A stretch of 64,000 nucleotides of DNA from Tidjanibacter sp. (GCA_017936605.1 JAGBFH010000006.1:186001-250000), one strand, 5' to 3'. Shown: positions 16,738-26,109, counted from the stretch's first letter. A program made the numbers and translations. The notes: a model not told the origin generated them from the sequence alone.

Positions 16738-17106
16738 TCAACTTTCAACTCCATTTGGTACTCTGAAGATGACCACATAGCACCCCACAAGGCCTGCTAT
16801 GCCGACCACCCAGTCCACCACCGCATTGTGGATGAAAAACACTATGGAGCAGGTGACCATTGTCACCATAAGAGCTACGACCATCACCTTGGTGGCTCGG
16901 CGCATACCGCCACGCCTCTCGTAATCCCTGATGTAGATGCCCAGACGCGAATCCAACAGCCACCTCTGGAGCCTTGGCGAGGAGCGGTAGAAGAGCCACG
17001 AGGCGGCCAGTAGGAGTGGGGTGGTGGGGAGGCCCGGCAGCGCGATGCCGAGCGTAGCAAGCACTACGCAGAGTGAGCCAACAATTTTGTAGAGTCTCTT
17101 TTTCAT
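16738..17106 (-). CDS. DUF454 (YbaN-like) small membrane protein
   Basis: 122-residue integral membrane protein of unknown function. It shows the family pattern: a first hydrophobic segment ending in GIALPGLPTTPLLLAASWLF, then SSPRLQRWLLDSRLGIYIRDYERRGG, then two further membrane helices. The ATG at 17106 is chosen; a TTG nine bases upstream is in frame. It starts 11 bases after the AddA-like gene and is probably co-transcribed with it, but no functional link is known. Confidence 0.88.
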   Translation of the reverse strand: MKKRLYKIVGSLCVVLATLGIALPGLPTTPLLLAASWLFYRSSPRLQRWLLDSRLGIYIRDYERRGGMRRATKVMVVALMVTMVTCSIVFFIHNAVVDWVVGIAGLVGCYVVIFRVPNGVES

Positions 17107-17117
17107 CGTACGCAAAT

Positions 17118-20100
17118 CTATACCACCTTTTCGATGTCGCCAAGGGTTATGTACCAGAGGTAGCCGCTCACCCTTTCGTAGCCCATCTCCTGGAGTAACT
17201 TGCAGTAGCGGCTAATCTTGTTGGCATAGGACTTGGGGCGGTTGAGGCCAAACTTGTAGTCCACAATCACAGCCTCCTTGCCGCGTATCATCACGCGGTC
17301 GGGCCTCCACGACTTGCCGTCGCTCACAATCTCCCTCTCGCTCTTGACCTGCTGCCACGAGCCGTCGAACCACTCCTCCACGCTGTGCTCTTTGAGCGAG
17401 GCGATAATCTTCTCCTTGAGGGGAGTAGCTTCTTCGGGGGTGATGATGCCGTCGGTAACGATAAGCCCAATCTGGCGCTCGATATCCTCCATAGTTGTGG
17501 CTCCCTCCATTGCGCGGTGCATCAGCACGCCAAATTCGCGTGGCTGGAGGTTCTCGCCCTGGCTCTCCTCGTCGTAACGCTGGTGGGAGTAGCGTACGGC
17601 CACCTTGTTGGTGGGTGAGTGGGTCTGGAAACGGGAGAGTGATGCCTCTTTCCTCTCGGGCGAGGTGAACTGCTGCGGGGTGCCGTACTCATATTTATCG
17701 CCCACCTGATTCATTCCGATGAAACTCCTTACCGCTACGCCTATGTTGTTGGGGATGCGTTCGTTGCTCTTGTAGGGGAGTAGGATGTGGAGCTCCTCGA
17801 TGGCCCTTGTGATGGCCACATAGAGGATGTTGAGTGCGTCGATGTCGGACATTGTGAGCTCCTCGAGGTAGCTCTCGGCAAAGTCGCTCGTGGCCATATC
17901 CTGCACAAAACTGGCCGGGAACTTGGTTATTTTGTTCGAGAGGGGCTTGTTTGGTTTGGTCCAGAAGAGCGATTTGCTTCGTGGGCGTATGTTCCAGTTA
18001 CACTTGGGGATAATCACAGCCATATAACCCAGTCCTTTGGACTTGTGTATTGTGGAGATGGTGATGGCGTCGGATTCCTGAGGCAACGACACCGACTCCT
18101 TGCTGCCCGACTCCTGCCACCACTTCATAAAGAGGGCCGTATCGGAGATGTTCTTCGAGCAGTATGAGATTATCTGGTTGTGCAGAGCCTGAATGTAGGG
18201 TATCTCCTCTACACGGCTCAGCGACGGGTAGTGGAGCAGTAGCTCGTTGAACGCCTCCTCGGGATGAAGGAGCGAGAGGGAGTAGATGAACTCCTGCTCC
18301 TCGGTCGAGAGGGGCTCGGCTATCGGGCGGCCTATGTACTCGTTGTAGAGCGCAAGGGCTATCTTGTCGGTGTGGTTGAAGGTGAGGGTCAGACACGAGG
18401 TGATGAACCTCACGGCCGATGAGGTGCTTATGGTGAGGGCCTCTTCGGTCACTACATCAAAGACATAGTTATCCGTGCGCTCGGGGTTGTTCTTGTGGGC
18501 CAATAGGCGGGAGGCAATGTCGGCACCCTCCTTGTTGCCGCGCACCAGAATGGCTATATCCTTGGCTCTAAAACCCCTCGACTGAAGCTCCTCAATGCGG
18601 CGAATGAGGGGCTCATAGCAATCCTCCTCTTTGTCGCCGTAGAGCTCCACGCTGACATAACCGTCGGTGGCCTTGGGTTTCACCTCCTGACGGAAGGTGG
18701 CATAGGCCTCCTCGGCACTCTTGGGTGCTCTGGCGGCCAGTGAGGCCGAGATGCTCCCATTCTCGAGGGCCTTTTGGGTATGCACCTTGATGTCGTTGGT
18801 GATGTATTGGGTGGCCGCCTCGGTGAGTAGGTTGTTGAACTCAACCACACCCTTGGAACTTCGGCGGTTTATCACCAGAGGCTCCTCCCTGACATCCCCA
18901 AACTCCTCTTTGACACCCTTGGATAGCAGGGTCCAGTCGCCACCACGCCAACGATAGATGGACTGCTTGACATCGCCCACCAACAATACGGGGGCCTCCT
19001 CGCTCTGCGAAAGGGCATTGCGGAGCAGGGGTACGAAGTTTTGCCACTGCACCGCCGAGGTGTCCTGAAACTCGTCAATCATAAAGTAGTCATAGCGGTT
19101 GCCTGCCTTCTCGTAGATGAAGGGGGTGTCGTTGTTGCTCACAAGCTGATTGATGATGCCGCTCACATCCGCCAGCGGGAGAATCTCCTCCTGGGCGCAA
19201 ATCTCGTCCAGACAGCTACGCAGGTCGGCCAGCAGCGCAAAGTCGCGGTAGTGCTTGGCCACCACCTGCTTGGTGTTGTGGGCCCTGAGGACATCGGGGT
19301 ATAGCTCTATGATGCGAGTGATAATGGGTCTAAGTTCTCTGTCGGCAATGGCATCAATGGTGGCAAAAGCGGGGTTTTTGCCCGACTTACTGCGCCACTC
19401 GCCATTCTCGACGGCCTTGTGGGCTGTGCTCTTGGGCTCGGCAATCTCGCCCGAAGCAATTTTCTGTGCCAGAACTCCAACGCTGCTTCGATTGCCATCC
19501 TTGAAGTCGCCGGCGGCGAGGCCGTAGTTGTCCATTATGGCCACAAACTTCTCTCCCAGAAGCTGATACTCCTTGTGCAAGATGGCCTCCTTGGCCGCGA
19601 GGGTATGAAGTATGTTCTCCAACTCGGGCTTATCCTCCGAGCCTATCTGGGCACTCTTGTACTCCTCGTTGAAGAGCTGCTTGCCGAGGGTGGCGATGGC
19701 CGACTTGATGTTCCACGACTTACTTTCGTTCATCTGGTCGTCTATGTAGCCAATCACCCAACGGTAGAGGTCTTTGTTGGTGGTCACCTTTTCGAGTAGA
19801 GTCTCGGTGGCTCTCTCAAGCAGGGTGTCGGGGTGGAGTTCGAGGTTGAAGTTGACATCTATGCCCGCCTCCTTGATGAAGGCACGCATAATCCTCTGGA
19901 AAAACTTGTCAATCGTCAGGACTGCAAAGTTGTTGTAGTCGTGCAGTATGAGGCTGCGGGCGAGCGAGGCGTTGCGGCGCACCTCTTCGGGGTCATAGCC
20001 CAATGTGTGTAGTTCGCCGTCGAAGTCGCTCTTTGAGCCCCTGGCCAAGGCGTTGAGTTCACGAAGGATACGCCCTTTGAGTTCGTCGGTGGCCTTGTTG

Positions 20101-20228
20101 GTGAAGGTCACGGCGAGGATGTGGCGATAGTTGTAGGGCTCCTCCAAAAGCCTCTTTATGTAGCTAAGGGTCAGGCGGTAAGTCTTGCCCGAGCCTGCCG
20201 ATGCACTCAATATATCAACTCTTCCCAT
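17118..20228 (-). CDS. addA: AddA-like UvrD helicase/PD-(D/E)XK nuclease
   Basis: 1036-residue RecB-family subunit for double-strand-break end processing. Walker A is SASAGSGKTYRLTL (about residues 8-21) and motif Ia AVTFTNKATDELKGRI. The helicase core continues with a DEFQDTSAVQW motif II and a LLVGDVKQSIYRWRGGD motif III. Motif V/VI regions include ISTIHKSKGLGYMAVIIP and LYVAITRAIEELHILLP. A C-terminal RecB-type nuclease has DRVMIRGKEAVIVDYKFG (about 980-997) with the catalytic Asp and Lys. The partner AddB-like gene is divergent (20333-23221) with interleaved promoters, unlike the usual addB-addA operon of Firmicutes. Confidence 0.92.
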   Translation of the reverse strand: MGRVDILSASAGSGKTYRLTLSYIKRLLEEPYNYRHILAVTFTNKATDELKGRILRELNALARGSKSDFDGELHTLGYDPEEVRRNASLARSLILHDYNNFAVLTIDKFFQRIMRAFIKEAGIDVNFNLELHPDTLLERATETLLEKVTTNKDLYRWVIGYIDDQMNESKSWNIKSAIATLGKQLFNEEYKSAQIGSEDKPELENILHTLAAKEAILHKEYQLLGEKFVAIMDNYGLAAGDFKDGNRSSVGVLAQKIASGEIAEPKSTAHKAVENGEWRSKSGKNPAFATIDAIADRELRPIITRIIELYPDVLRAHNTKQVVAKHYRDFALLADLRSCLDEICAQEEILPLADVSGIINQLVSNNDTPFIYEKAGNRYDYFMIDEFQDTSAVQWQNFVPLLRNALSQSEEAPVLLVGDVKQSIYRWRGGDWTLLSKGVKEEFGDVREEPLVINRRSSKGVVEFNNLLTEAATQYITNDIKVHTQKALENGSISASLAARAPKSAEEAYATFRQEVKPKATDGYVSVELYGDKEEDCYEPLIRRIEELQSRGFRAKDIAILVRGNKEGADIASRLLAHKNNPERTDNYVFDVVTEEALTISTSSAVRFITSCLTLTFNHTDKIALALYNEYIGRPIAEPLSTEEQEFIYSLSLLHPEEAFNELLLHYPSLSRVEEIPYIQALHNQIISYCSKNISDTALFMKWWQESGSKESVSLPQESDAITISTIHKSKGLGYMAVIIPKCNWNIRPRSKSLFWTKPNKPLSNKITKFPASFVQDMATSDFAESYLEELTMSDIDALNILYVAITRAIEELHILLPYKSNERIPNNIGVAVRSFIGMNQVGDKYEYGTPQQFTSPERKEASLSRFQTHSPTNKVAVRYSHQRYDEESQGENLQPREFGVLMHRAMEGATTMEDIERQIGLIVTDGIITPEEATPLKEKIIASLKEHSVEEWFDGSWQQVKSEREIVSDGKSWRPDRVMIRGKEAVIVDYKFGLNRPKSYANKISRYCKLLQEMGYERVSGYLWYITLGDIEKVV

Positions 20229-20255
20229 AGTATATTAGTCTGCCCAAAAGATTGA

Positions 20256-20287
20256 TAAAGGTAGAAAATATTTGGCAAAGAAACAAA
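20256..20287 (-). promoter_or_regulatory. promoter of addA
   Basis: Minus-strand TTTG (20284-20287), 20-base spacer, TACCTTTA (20256-20263), 28 bases before the ATG. It overlaps the addB promoter. Confidence 0.55.
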
Positions 20288-20303
20288 AAAATACCTATCT
20301 TTA
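20271..20303 (+). promoter_or_regulatory. promoter of addB
   Basis: TTTG (20271-20274), 21-base spacer, TATCTTTA (20296-20303), 29 bases before the ATG. The -33 element of each divergent promoter lies between the two elements of the other. Confidence 0.55.
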
Positions 20304-20332
20304 CGATGTTATAAATGCCAATCGTTTGAGGT

Positions 20333-23221
20333 ATGGAGAAATTCTTGGAACAGGTGGCTGCTGATTTGTGGAGTCGCTATGGAGAGAGAGTGGGAGAGTT
20401 GAGGGTGATTCTTCCCAATGTGCGTACGAGGGTCTTCTTTGTGGATGCACTCTCGCGCATAGCGTCGAAGCCCATCTGGGCACCCGAGTATCTGTCGATA
20501 GATGCGCTTATGGTGGAGCTCTCGGGCCTCGGTAGGGTGGACCAGATTGTGGCCATCACGGAGCTCTACAAAATCTACGCGGAGTACCACCAGGGAGAGT
20601 CGTTCGACAGTTTCTACCATTGGGGCGAGGTGCTTCTGGGCGACTACGACGCGGTGGATAAGTACCTCATTGATGCACCTATGCTCTTTGCCAATGTGGC
20701 CGACCTGAAAGATGTGGATGCCGCCTTGGAAGATTACCTCGACGAGGAGCAGATAATGGCCATCCGTCGCTTCTGGCGCGAGTTCGAACCAGGCAAGAGG
20801 GTGACCGACCACAAGGAGAAATTCCTGACCGTCTGGCGCACCCTGCTGCCCGTCTACGAACGCCTGCGTGAGCGACTGGAGCAGATGGGCGTGGGCTACT
20901 CGGGTATGATATATCGCCGTGCGGCCGACCTGCTGCGCGAAGGGGCCATAGAGCTCCCCAAAGGCGACTATGTGGTCATCGGTTTCAATGCCCTCTCGGC
21001 AGCCGAAAAGGTCCTCTTCGACCACCTCCACAGAGTGCATAGTGCCGACTTCTACTGGGATTGGGATGAATACTACCTCCGTGACGATAGACAAGAGGCG
21101 GGCCTCTTTATGCGTGAAAACCTCAAACGCTATCCTGCCCCCGCGTCCTTCAGGCTCGAGAGCCACTTCGCCGAGCCCAAAGAGATGAGGGTTGTCTCCA
21201 CTGCCTCCAACTCCTTGCAGTGTAAGTATGTGGCCGAGTTTGTCGAAGAGGTACTGGAGCACGACGGACACATAGATAAGAATACCGCCATTGTGCTCAC
21301 GGACGAAAATCTGCTCTCGCCGCTGCTCTACTCACTCCCCGATACTATCGGACAGGTGAATGTGACTATGGGCTACCCGTTGAGGGCAACGCTGGTGTAT
21401 AGTTTCACCGAGCGACTGCTGCAACTCCAACTCCGCTCGCGCGAGGGTAAGGCAGGGCGTGCAGCCTACTACCATAAGGATGTCGAGGGGCTGCTCTCAC
21501 ACCCCTTTGTGGCGGCACTTGATGGTGAACTGTGCCGTGAGCTGCGCGAGGCTATGTTGCGTAGGGGGAGGATGTATGTCAGTGGCGAACACCTTACGGG
21601 GCACAACGAGGAACTCAATGCAATCTTCCGCAGGGTGGCCGATTGGCACTATCTGAGGGAGTATCTGGTGTATGTGTTGGGCCGTATGGTGAGGGTTGCA
21701 ATACCCTACGAGAGCGACGAAAGGAGAGCTTTAAGAAGAGAGGCCTATGGTCTTGTTTGTGAGGCTGTTGTGAAGTGTGATAATTCCGCCAAGCGGTGTG
21801 ATGTGGAGATGCGTATGGCAACCTATGTGTCACTCCTAAGGCGCGTGATGCAGAGCATCCGAATCCCCTATAGTGGCGAGCCCCTAAGCGGCGTGCAGGT
21901 GATGGGTATTCTGGAGACCCGAAACCTCGATTTCGACAATGTCGTGGTGCTCTCTATGAACGACGACAACTTCCCCTCGGGCCGCCTCACGGACCTCTCG
22001 TTCATCCCCTATAATCTGCGCTTTGCCTATGGGCTGCCCACGCCTCGCCATAATGAGGGTGTCTATGCCTACTACTTCTACCGCCTGTTGCAGCGTGCAC
22101 GCAGGGTGGATATGGTCTACTGCTCGGTGGCTACGGATGCGGCTACGGGCGAGCAGAGCCGCTACATCTATCAGCTCGACTTCGAGAGTCCCCATCAGCT
22201 CAACCGCATAGATAAGAGCCTCAATGTGGGCTTTGCAGGGCAGAGTGAGCTTGTGGTGCCCAAGACAGAGAGCATTATGCGCCGACTGGATAGATTCCTC
22301 CGAGAAGACGAGAAAGGTGGTAGGGGCACCATTTCGCCCTCGGCCTTCAATAACTACTTGGAGTGCCCTCTGAAGTTCTACTATAGGTCTGTGGCGGGCC
22401 TGCGTGTGGATGACGAGATTGAGGAGAGTGTTGACGATGCACTCTTCGGCACCATCTTCCACAAGGCTATGAAGCTGCTCTACGACCCGATGACAATCAG
22501 TGGTGAGCCTCCCAGGGCATACCTCCCCAAGGTCACCCCCGAGCAGATACACGAAGCTGTGGTGAGGGCCATTGCGGAGGACTACTTCTCGGACGAAAGC
22601 GTCACCGAGGATGAGTATGGTGGCAATCTTAGGATTGTGGCCGACACGGTGGAGAAGTATGTTAAGGTCGTTGTGGGCTTCGATGCCGCAAGGGATGTCA
22701 GCAGGGTCTACCGACTGGAGAAGTCTATGGGTTGTGAGTTTGAGTTCGCCGAGGGAAAGAGTGTGATATTCGAAGGTATCGCCGACCGTATAGACCTTTT
22801 GGCCGACGGCTCGCTGCGCATCATCGACTATAAGACCGGCTCGCTACATAAGGAGTTCGCCCACTTGGCCGACATACTCGCCCTGCTGCCCAAGGAGCGC
22901 TATGGCGCAATGGTGCAGACGCTCATCTACTCGATGATAGCCGAGCGTATGCAGGCCGAGGGTAAACTGGAGGGCAGGGGTGCCACCCCTTCGCTCTACT
23001 ATGTCCGCTATATGCACGACAAGGAGTACTCGCCGCTTCTGAACGATAAGTCGAGAGGCTCGGTGAGCAGTTATGGCGACTACCGCGAGGAGTTCGAGGC
23101 GGGCCTTAGAAATATCCTGTCCGATATTTTCTCTTCAGATGTACCATTTGTCGCCACCAATAAAGAGGATTCCTGCAAGTTGTGCGACTTCAAGACCCTC
23201 TGTCGTAGGAATAAAGAATAA
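20333..23221 (+). CDS. addB: AddB/RexB-like PD-(D/E)XK nuclease subunit
   Basis: 962 residues; partner of the AddA-like helicase. The N-terminus (LRVILPNVRTRVFFVDAL) has the fold position of a helicase domain but no Walker A, so it is probably an inactive helicase as in RexB. The C-terminal nuclease holds FEGIADRIDLLADGSLRIID followed by YKTG. The iron-sulfur staple of AddB is present: one Cys in NNYLECPLKFYY (about residue 683), and CKLCDFKTLC at the extreme C-terminus (C-x2-C-x5-C). The four cysteines and the nuclease motif make the assignment firm despite low overall conservation of this family. Confidence 0.9.
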   Translation: MEKFLEQVAADLWSRYGERVGELRVILPNVRTRVFFVDALSRIASKPIWAPEYLSIDALMVELSGLGRVDQIVAITELYKIYAEYHQGESFDSFYHWGEVLLGDYDAVDKYLIDAPMLFANVADLKDVDAALEDYLDEEQIMAIRRFWREFEPGKRVTDHKEKFLTVWRTLLPVYERLRERLEQMGVGYSGMIYRRAADLLREGAIELPKGDYVVIGFNALSAAEKVLFDHLHRVHSADFYWDWDEYYLRDDRQEAGLFMRENLKRYPAPASFRLESHFAEPKEMRVVSTASNSLQCKYVAEFVEEVLEHDGHIDKNTAIVLTDENLLSPLLYSLPDTIGQVNVTMGYPLRATLVYSFTERLLQLQLRSREGKAGRAAYYHKDVEGLLSHPFVAALDGELCRELREAMLRRGRMYVSGEHLTGHNEELNAIFRRVADWHYLREYLVYVLGRMVRVAIPYESDERRALRREAYGLVCEAVVKCDNSAKRCDVEMRMATYVSLLRRVMQSIRIPYSGEPLSGVQVMGILETRNLDFDNVVVLSMNDDNFPSGRLTDLSFIPYNLRFAYGLPTPRHNEGVYAYYFYRLLQRARRVDMVYCSVATDAATGEQSRYIYQLDFESPHQLNRIDKSLNVGFAGQSELVVPKTESIMRRLDRFLREDEKGGRGTISPSAFNNYLECPLKFYYRSVAGLRVDDEIEESVDDALFGTIFHKAMKLLYDPMTISGEPPRAYLPKVTPEQIHEAVVRAIAEDYFSDESVTEDEYGGNLRIVADTVEKYVKVVVGFDAARDVSRVYRLEKSMGCEFEFAEGKSVIFEGIADRIDLLADGSLRIIDYKTGSLHKEFAHLADILALLPKERYGAMVQTLIYSMIAERMQAEGKLEGRGATPSLYYVRYMHDKEYSPLLNDKSRGSVSSYGDYREEFEAGLRNILSDIFSSDVPFVATNKEDSCKLCDFKTLCRRNKE

Positions 23222-23227
23222 AAATCG

Positions 23228-23235
23228 TATATTTG
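23228..23235 (+). promoter_or_regulatory. -7 element (TATATTTG) for mscS-like gene
   Basis: Consensus match 53 bases before the MscS ATG; no TTTG at ideal upstream distance. Confidence 0.5.
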
Positions 23236-23288
23236 CCTTAAGAAGAAATCACAAACACAAATAATTAATAACTTAAACCCTTAATTTT

Positions 23289-24185
23289 ATGCGTTTTTTG
23301 CAAGTAGACCCCATTCAAGTAGACTCGTTGGCGAACAACCTCTCTACTACTGTTGAGCAAATCAAAGAGATGCCATTTAAGGATGCTCTCGATTTTGTCG
23401 TAAAAGGATTGGCAGGTTTCTTCTGGGATATCCTCATCTGCGTTGCCATCTACATCGTGGCTCGCTGGATTATCCGCTACATCGACCGCCTGCTCAGTAA
23501 GGCTTTCGAGAAAAAGAAGGTGGAAATCTCTCTCGGCAAGTTCATCCGTTCGCTCGTTAGGGCTGCCCTCTATGTGATTGTCGTCATCACAATCATCCGC
23601 CGACTCGGCATCGACACCTCCTCGTTTGTAGCACTGCTCGCTTCGGTTGGTGTTGCCATCGGTATGGCACTGAGCGGCACACTCCAGAACTTCGCAGGCG
23701 GAGTGATGATTCTTCTGTTGCGCCCATTCCGCATTGGCGACTACATCCAGACCCAGGGCATTGAGGGTTCCGTTAAGGAGATTAAACTCTTCAACACCGT
23801 CATCAACACCGTTGATAACAAGCTCATTACCCTGCCCAACGGCCCCATTGTGAACAACATCATCAACAACTTCTCGGCCGAGAAACGCCGTCGTGTGGAC
23901 TTCAGCGTGGCTATCTCCTACGGTGACGACTTCGATGTTGCACGCAAGGCTATTTTGGACATCCTCGCTGCCGATGAGCGCATCGACAAGGAGACCGCTC
24001 CCTTTGTTGCCATTGGTTCGCTGGCCGATAGTTCAGTGAACATCACCGTGAGGGTGTGGGCCAAGAGCGAGCACTACTGGGGTATCTACCACGACACTCT
24101 GGAGAAGTTCTACAAGGAGCTGCCCGCCAAGGGTATCCACTTCCCCTTCCCTCAGATGGATGTGCATCTGACCAAGCAGGAGTAG
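23289..24185 (+). CDS. MscS family mechanosensitive ion channel
   Basis: 298-residue small mechanosensitive channel that releases solutes under hypo-osmotic stress. Three membrane helices are visible: about 45-70, 90-110, and the pore-lining TM3 at about 115-145 with the Gly/Ala-rich ALLASVGVAIGMALSGTLQN. The beta domain follows (GGVMILLLRPFRIGDYIQT) and the C-terminal alpha/beta vestibule ends near HFPFPQMDVHL. Single-gene unit with its own promoter-like element and a strong hairpin terminator. No extra ligand domain is present. Confidence 0.95.
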   Translation: MRFLQVDPIQVDSLANNLSTTVEQIKEMPFKDALDFVVKGLAGFFWDILICVAIYIVARWIIRYIDRLLSKAFEKKKVEISLGKFIRSLVRAALYVIVVITIIRRLGIDTSSFVALLASVGVAIGMALSGTLQNFAGGVMILLLRPFRIGDYIQTQGIEGSVKEIKLFNTVINTVDNKLITLPNGPIVNNIINNFSAEKRRRVDFSVAISYGDDFDVARKAILDILAADERIDKETAPFVAIGSLADSSVNITVRVWAKSEHYWGIYHDTLEKFYKELPAKGIHFPFPQMDVHLTKQE

Positions 24186-24203
24186 GCGATACCATTATAA
24201 TAA

Positions 24204-24244
24204 ACAACGCGAGCGACCCAAACCGATTGGGTCGCTCGCATTGT
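24204..24244. terminator. bidirectional terminator between mscS and the 24268 gene
   Basis: Perfect 13-bp stem GCGAGCGACCCAA/TTGGGTCGCTCGC (24209-24221/24227-24239) flanked by ACAA/TTGTTTT. Lies between convergent genes. Confidence 0.8.
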
Positions 24245-24267
24245 TTTGTGAGGGTTGCTCCGAAGAG

Positions 24268-24825
24268 TTAATTTACGAAATCTTCGAGTTTTACGCGCTC
24301 GTAGTGGTAGCCGCGGCGCTTGAGCTCGAGGGTCACACCTGCGCGGAACATAACCTTGGCCGAGCGGGCCAGAATGTAGAAGGCGCGGGTGGTCTGGTGC
24401 TCGATGTTCTCGTGCTGAATGGCGGTCATCACGGAGTGGGAGAGGGTGCGCATCATATCGTCTACCCACTCGCGGGTGTCGCTCTCGGGCTTGATGGCCA
24501 GAATGTGCTCCAGGATGTACTCATCGACGGTGTCGAAGCCACCGCCCTTGGCCCTGAACTCGGCGTAGGTGTGGCGCTTGCCCGCCTCCCAAGAGGTGTC
24601 CCAGAGGGCCGCGAGTGCCATACCATAGAAGCCCGCAACGGCAAGCGTGAAGGCGGGGTAGGAGTTTATCTGACTGACCGCGTCAACCATATACTCGGGC
24701 GCATCCTCGGCCCAATGCTCCTCCAACTCCTCCACCAAAAACATACCGCCCTCGGTGCCACAAAGGCCCGCAAGCAGCTTCTCGAGCCTCTGCTCATACT
24801 GCTCCAAATACTCTTTCTCTTCCAT
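24268..24825 (-). CDS. conserved-looking protein of unknown function
   Basis: 185 residues from the ATG at 24825 (MEEKEYLEQYEQRLEKLL). I do not recognise a family. It is acidic and mostly helical in appearance, with one hydrophobic stretch (YPAFTLAVAGFYGMALAALW, about 75-95) that could be a membrane or buried helix. No signal peptide. Codon use matches the surrounding housekeeping genes, unlike the two AT-richer genes upstream. It has its own promoter at 24868-24899. An in-frame ATG at 24879 is rejected because it lies upstream of the -7 element. Confidence 0.7.
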   Translation of the reverse strand: MEEKEYLEQYEQRLEKLLAGLCGTEGGMFLVEELEEHWAEDAPEYMVDAVSQINSYPAFTLAVAGFYGMALAALWDTSWEAGKRHTYAEFRAKGGGFDTVDEYILEHILAIKPESDTREWVDDMMRTLSHSVMTAIQHENIEHQTTRAFYILARSAKVMFRAGVTLELKRRGYHYERVKLEDFVN

Positions 24826-24867
24826 ATCGTGTGTTTGCTTAATTCTGTTTTGCGGAAATTCGTGGCG

Positions 24868-24899
24868 CAAATATCGCACAACGCCCCGAGAATTGCAAA
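24868..24899 (-). promoter_or_regulatory. promoter of the 24268-24825 gene
   Basis: Minus-strand TTTG (24896-24899), 20-base spacer, GATATTTG (24868-24875; first base off consensus). The TTTG is in the loop of the hairpin at 24880-24914. Confidence 0.6.
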
Positions 24900-24914
24900 T
24901 ATTCTCGAGGCGTT
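24880..24914 (-). terminator. terminator after the 24935 gene
   Basis: 14-base arms 24880-24893/24901-24914 pair with one mismatch around a 7-base loop, 20 bases after the stop of the secreted-protein gene. No long T run follows, so efficiency is uncertain. Confidence 0.6.
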
Positions 24915-24934
24915 GTTTGCTTTAAGAAGAGTGG

Positions 24935-25486
24935 TTAGAAGCGTAGGCCCCATGTGGCAAACGGGCAGACACCGTCGCCAATCTCAATGGGAGCACTGAT
25001 GGAAACAAACATATCCATTTTTGCACCATTAATGTCTATGCCAAGCTCTGGAGCTACTGTTGGGTATACATCGCCCCATCCCCAATAGGTGTGTAATCCC
25101 AAATTACAAGCGGTGTATAAGTTGATTTTTTTATTCGGTGATAAATTAAATTTTACACTTAACTCTGGTGTTGTGATGAAATCACCCCAAGCAGTACCTA
25201 AAGCGGCTCCGAAGCCAAATTGTAAAATTGGTGAGGAGGTATAGTAAGCCAGATACTCCACGCCAGAAAATAGACCTAATCTAAATCCGAGTGAAGCCTT
25301 CCAGTTTGAGTCTTTTTTAATGTTGGCTGGAGTTTCTTGAATGGGTTGTTGCTCTGCTGCAGGTTGTTGAATGGGTTGAGTATATGTGTGGGTCGTGCGC
25401 GTTCTTGAGCGAGATTTCACAAGCTGCGCATTGATACTGTGTGTGAAAAATAGAAGAATGCTGATGATAAGTATTACTCTCTTCAT
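24935..25486 (-). CDS. secreted or outer-membrane protein, unrecognised
   Basis: 183 residues. The signal peptide MKRVILIISILLFFTHSINA is followed by a low-complexity linker rich in Thr, Gln and Pro (about 25-60). A C-terminal domain then alternates polar and aromatic residues and ends in Phe (CPFATWGLRF), as expected of a small outer-membrane beta-barrel or porin-like protein. More AT-rich than neighbouring housekeeping genes. It lies 38 bases after the lipoprotein gene and is probably in the same transcript. No family assigned. Confidence 0.75.
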   Translation of the reverse strand: MKRVILIISILLFFTHSINAQLVKSRSRTRTTHTYTQPIQQPAAEQQPIQETPANIKKDSNWKASLGFRLGLFSGVEYLAYYTSSPILQFGFGAALGTAWGDFITTPELSVKFNLSPNKKINLYTACNLGLHTYWGWGDVYPTVAPELGIDINGAKMDMFVSISAPIEIGDGVCPFATWGLRF

Positions 25487-25524
25487 ATTATTGAATTTTT
25501 GGGTGGTCTATGTTAATTACTATA

Positions 25525-26064
25525 CTATTGAAGTTCCTCAGCCTCCTCGTTATAGACACCGAGAATTTCCAAGCCTAATTCGTTCTTGAATGGATAGGCT
25601 GCTTTGAGAAGTTCTGTATCTCTTATAGTTGCATTGCGGAAGTTGGCGAATGTGGCGGGGTATCCCGAAACCTGAATTACCAATTTATTATCTTCCGTTG
25701 TGACATTGATTGTTGCACCGACAATAACATCTGCTTGGTAGGCGTTCGATGCATTTGTCAGAGCAAGTTTTTTGTATTCATCGAGATTGCTTATTGTGTG
25801 GTCGTCAATACGGAGATGACTAAAAGCATCTTTCTCGATGTAGGTTATTTTCTCGCTTGATACATTAAGGTCGGCCGCAAGAGGAGTTAGAAGCATGATT
25901 AGTTCGGGCTCAAGCATTCGTGCCATAGATTCGGTAAAACCATACTTCTGGTAATACCAAACAGACGGATCAGTTGTGCTTCCAGTGCCAATGGTTTGTG
26001 GCGCCATTGTGGTACAACTAACACCCAAAGCAGCAATCGCTACTACAAATAATAGTTTTTTCAT
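25525..26064 (-). CDS. lipoprotein of unknown function
   Basis: 179 residues with a type II signal peptide: MKKLLFVVAIAALGVSCTTM, lipidation expected at Cys17. The mature part contains two possible repeats of an alpha/beta unit (SEKITYIEKDAF; DVIVGATINVTTEDNKLVIQ). It ends in an acidic tail EEAEELQ. The YQADVIVGATINVTT stretch resembles small Bacteroidales lipoproteins of unknown role, but I cannot name a family. AT-rich like the next gene. The structured RNA candidate at 26110-26305 lies directly upstream on the same strand and could be its leader. Confidence 0.78.
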   Translation of the reverse strand: MKKLLFVVAIAALGVSCTTMAPQTIGTGSTTDPSVWYYQKYGFTESMARMLEPELIMLLTPLAADLNVSSEKITYIEKDAFSHLRIDDHTISNLDEYKKLALTNASNAYQADVIVGATINVTTEDNKLVIQVSGYPATFANFRNATIRDTELLKAAYPFKNELGLEILGVYNEEAEELQ

Positions 26065-26109
26065 AATGATAGTTTATTAGTACCCTGACACCCGAGAGTG
26101 TAATTATAA

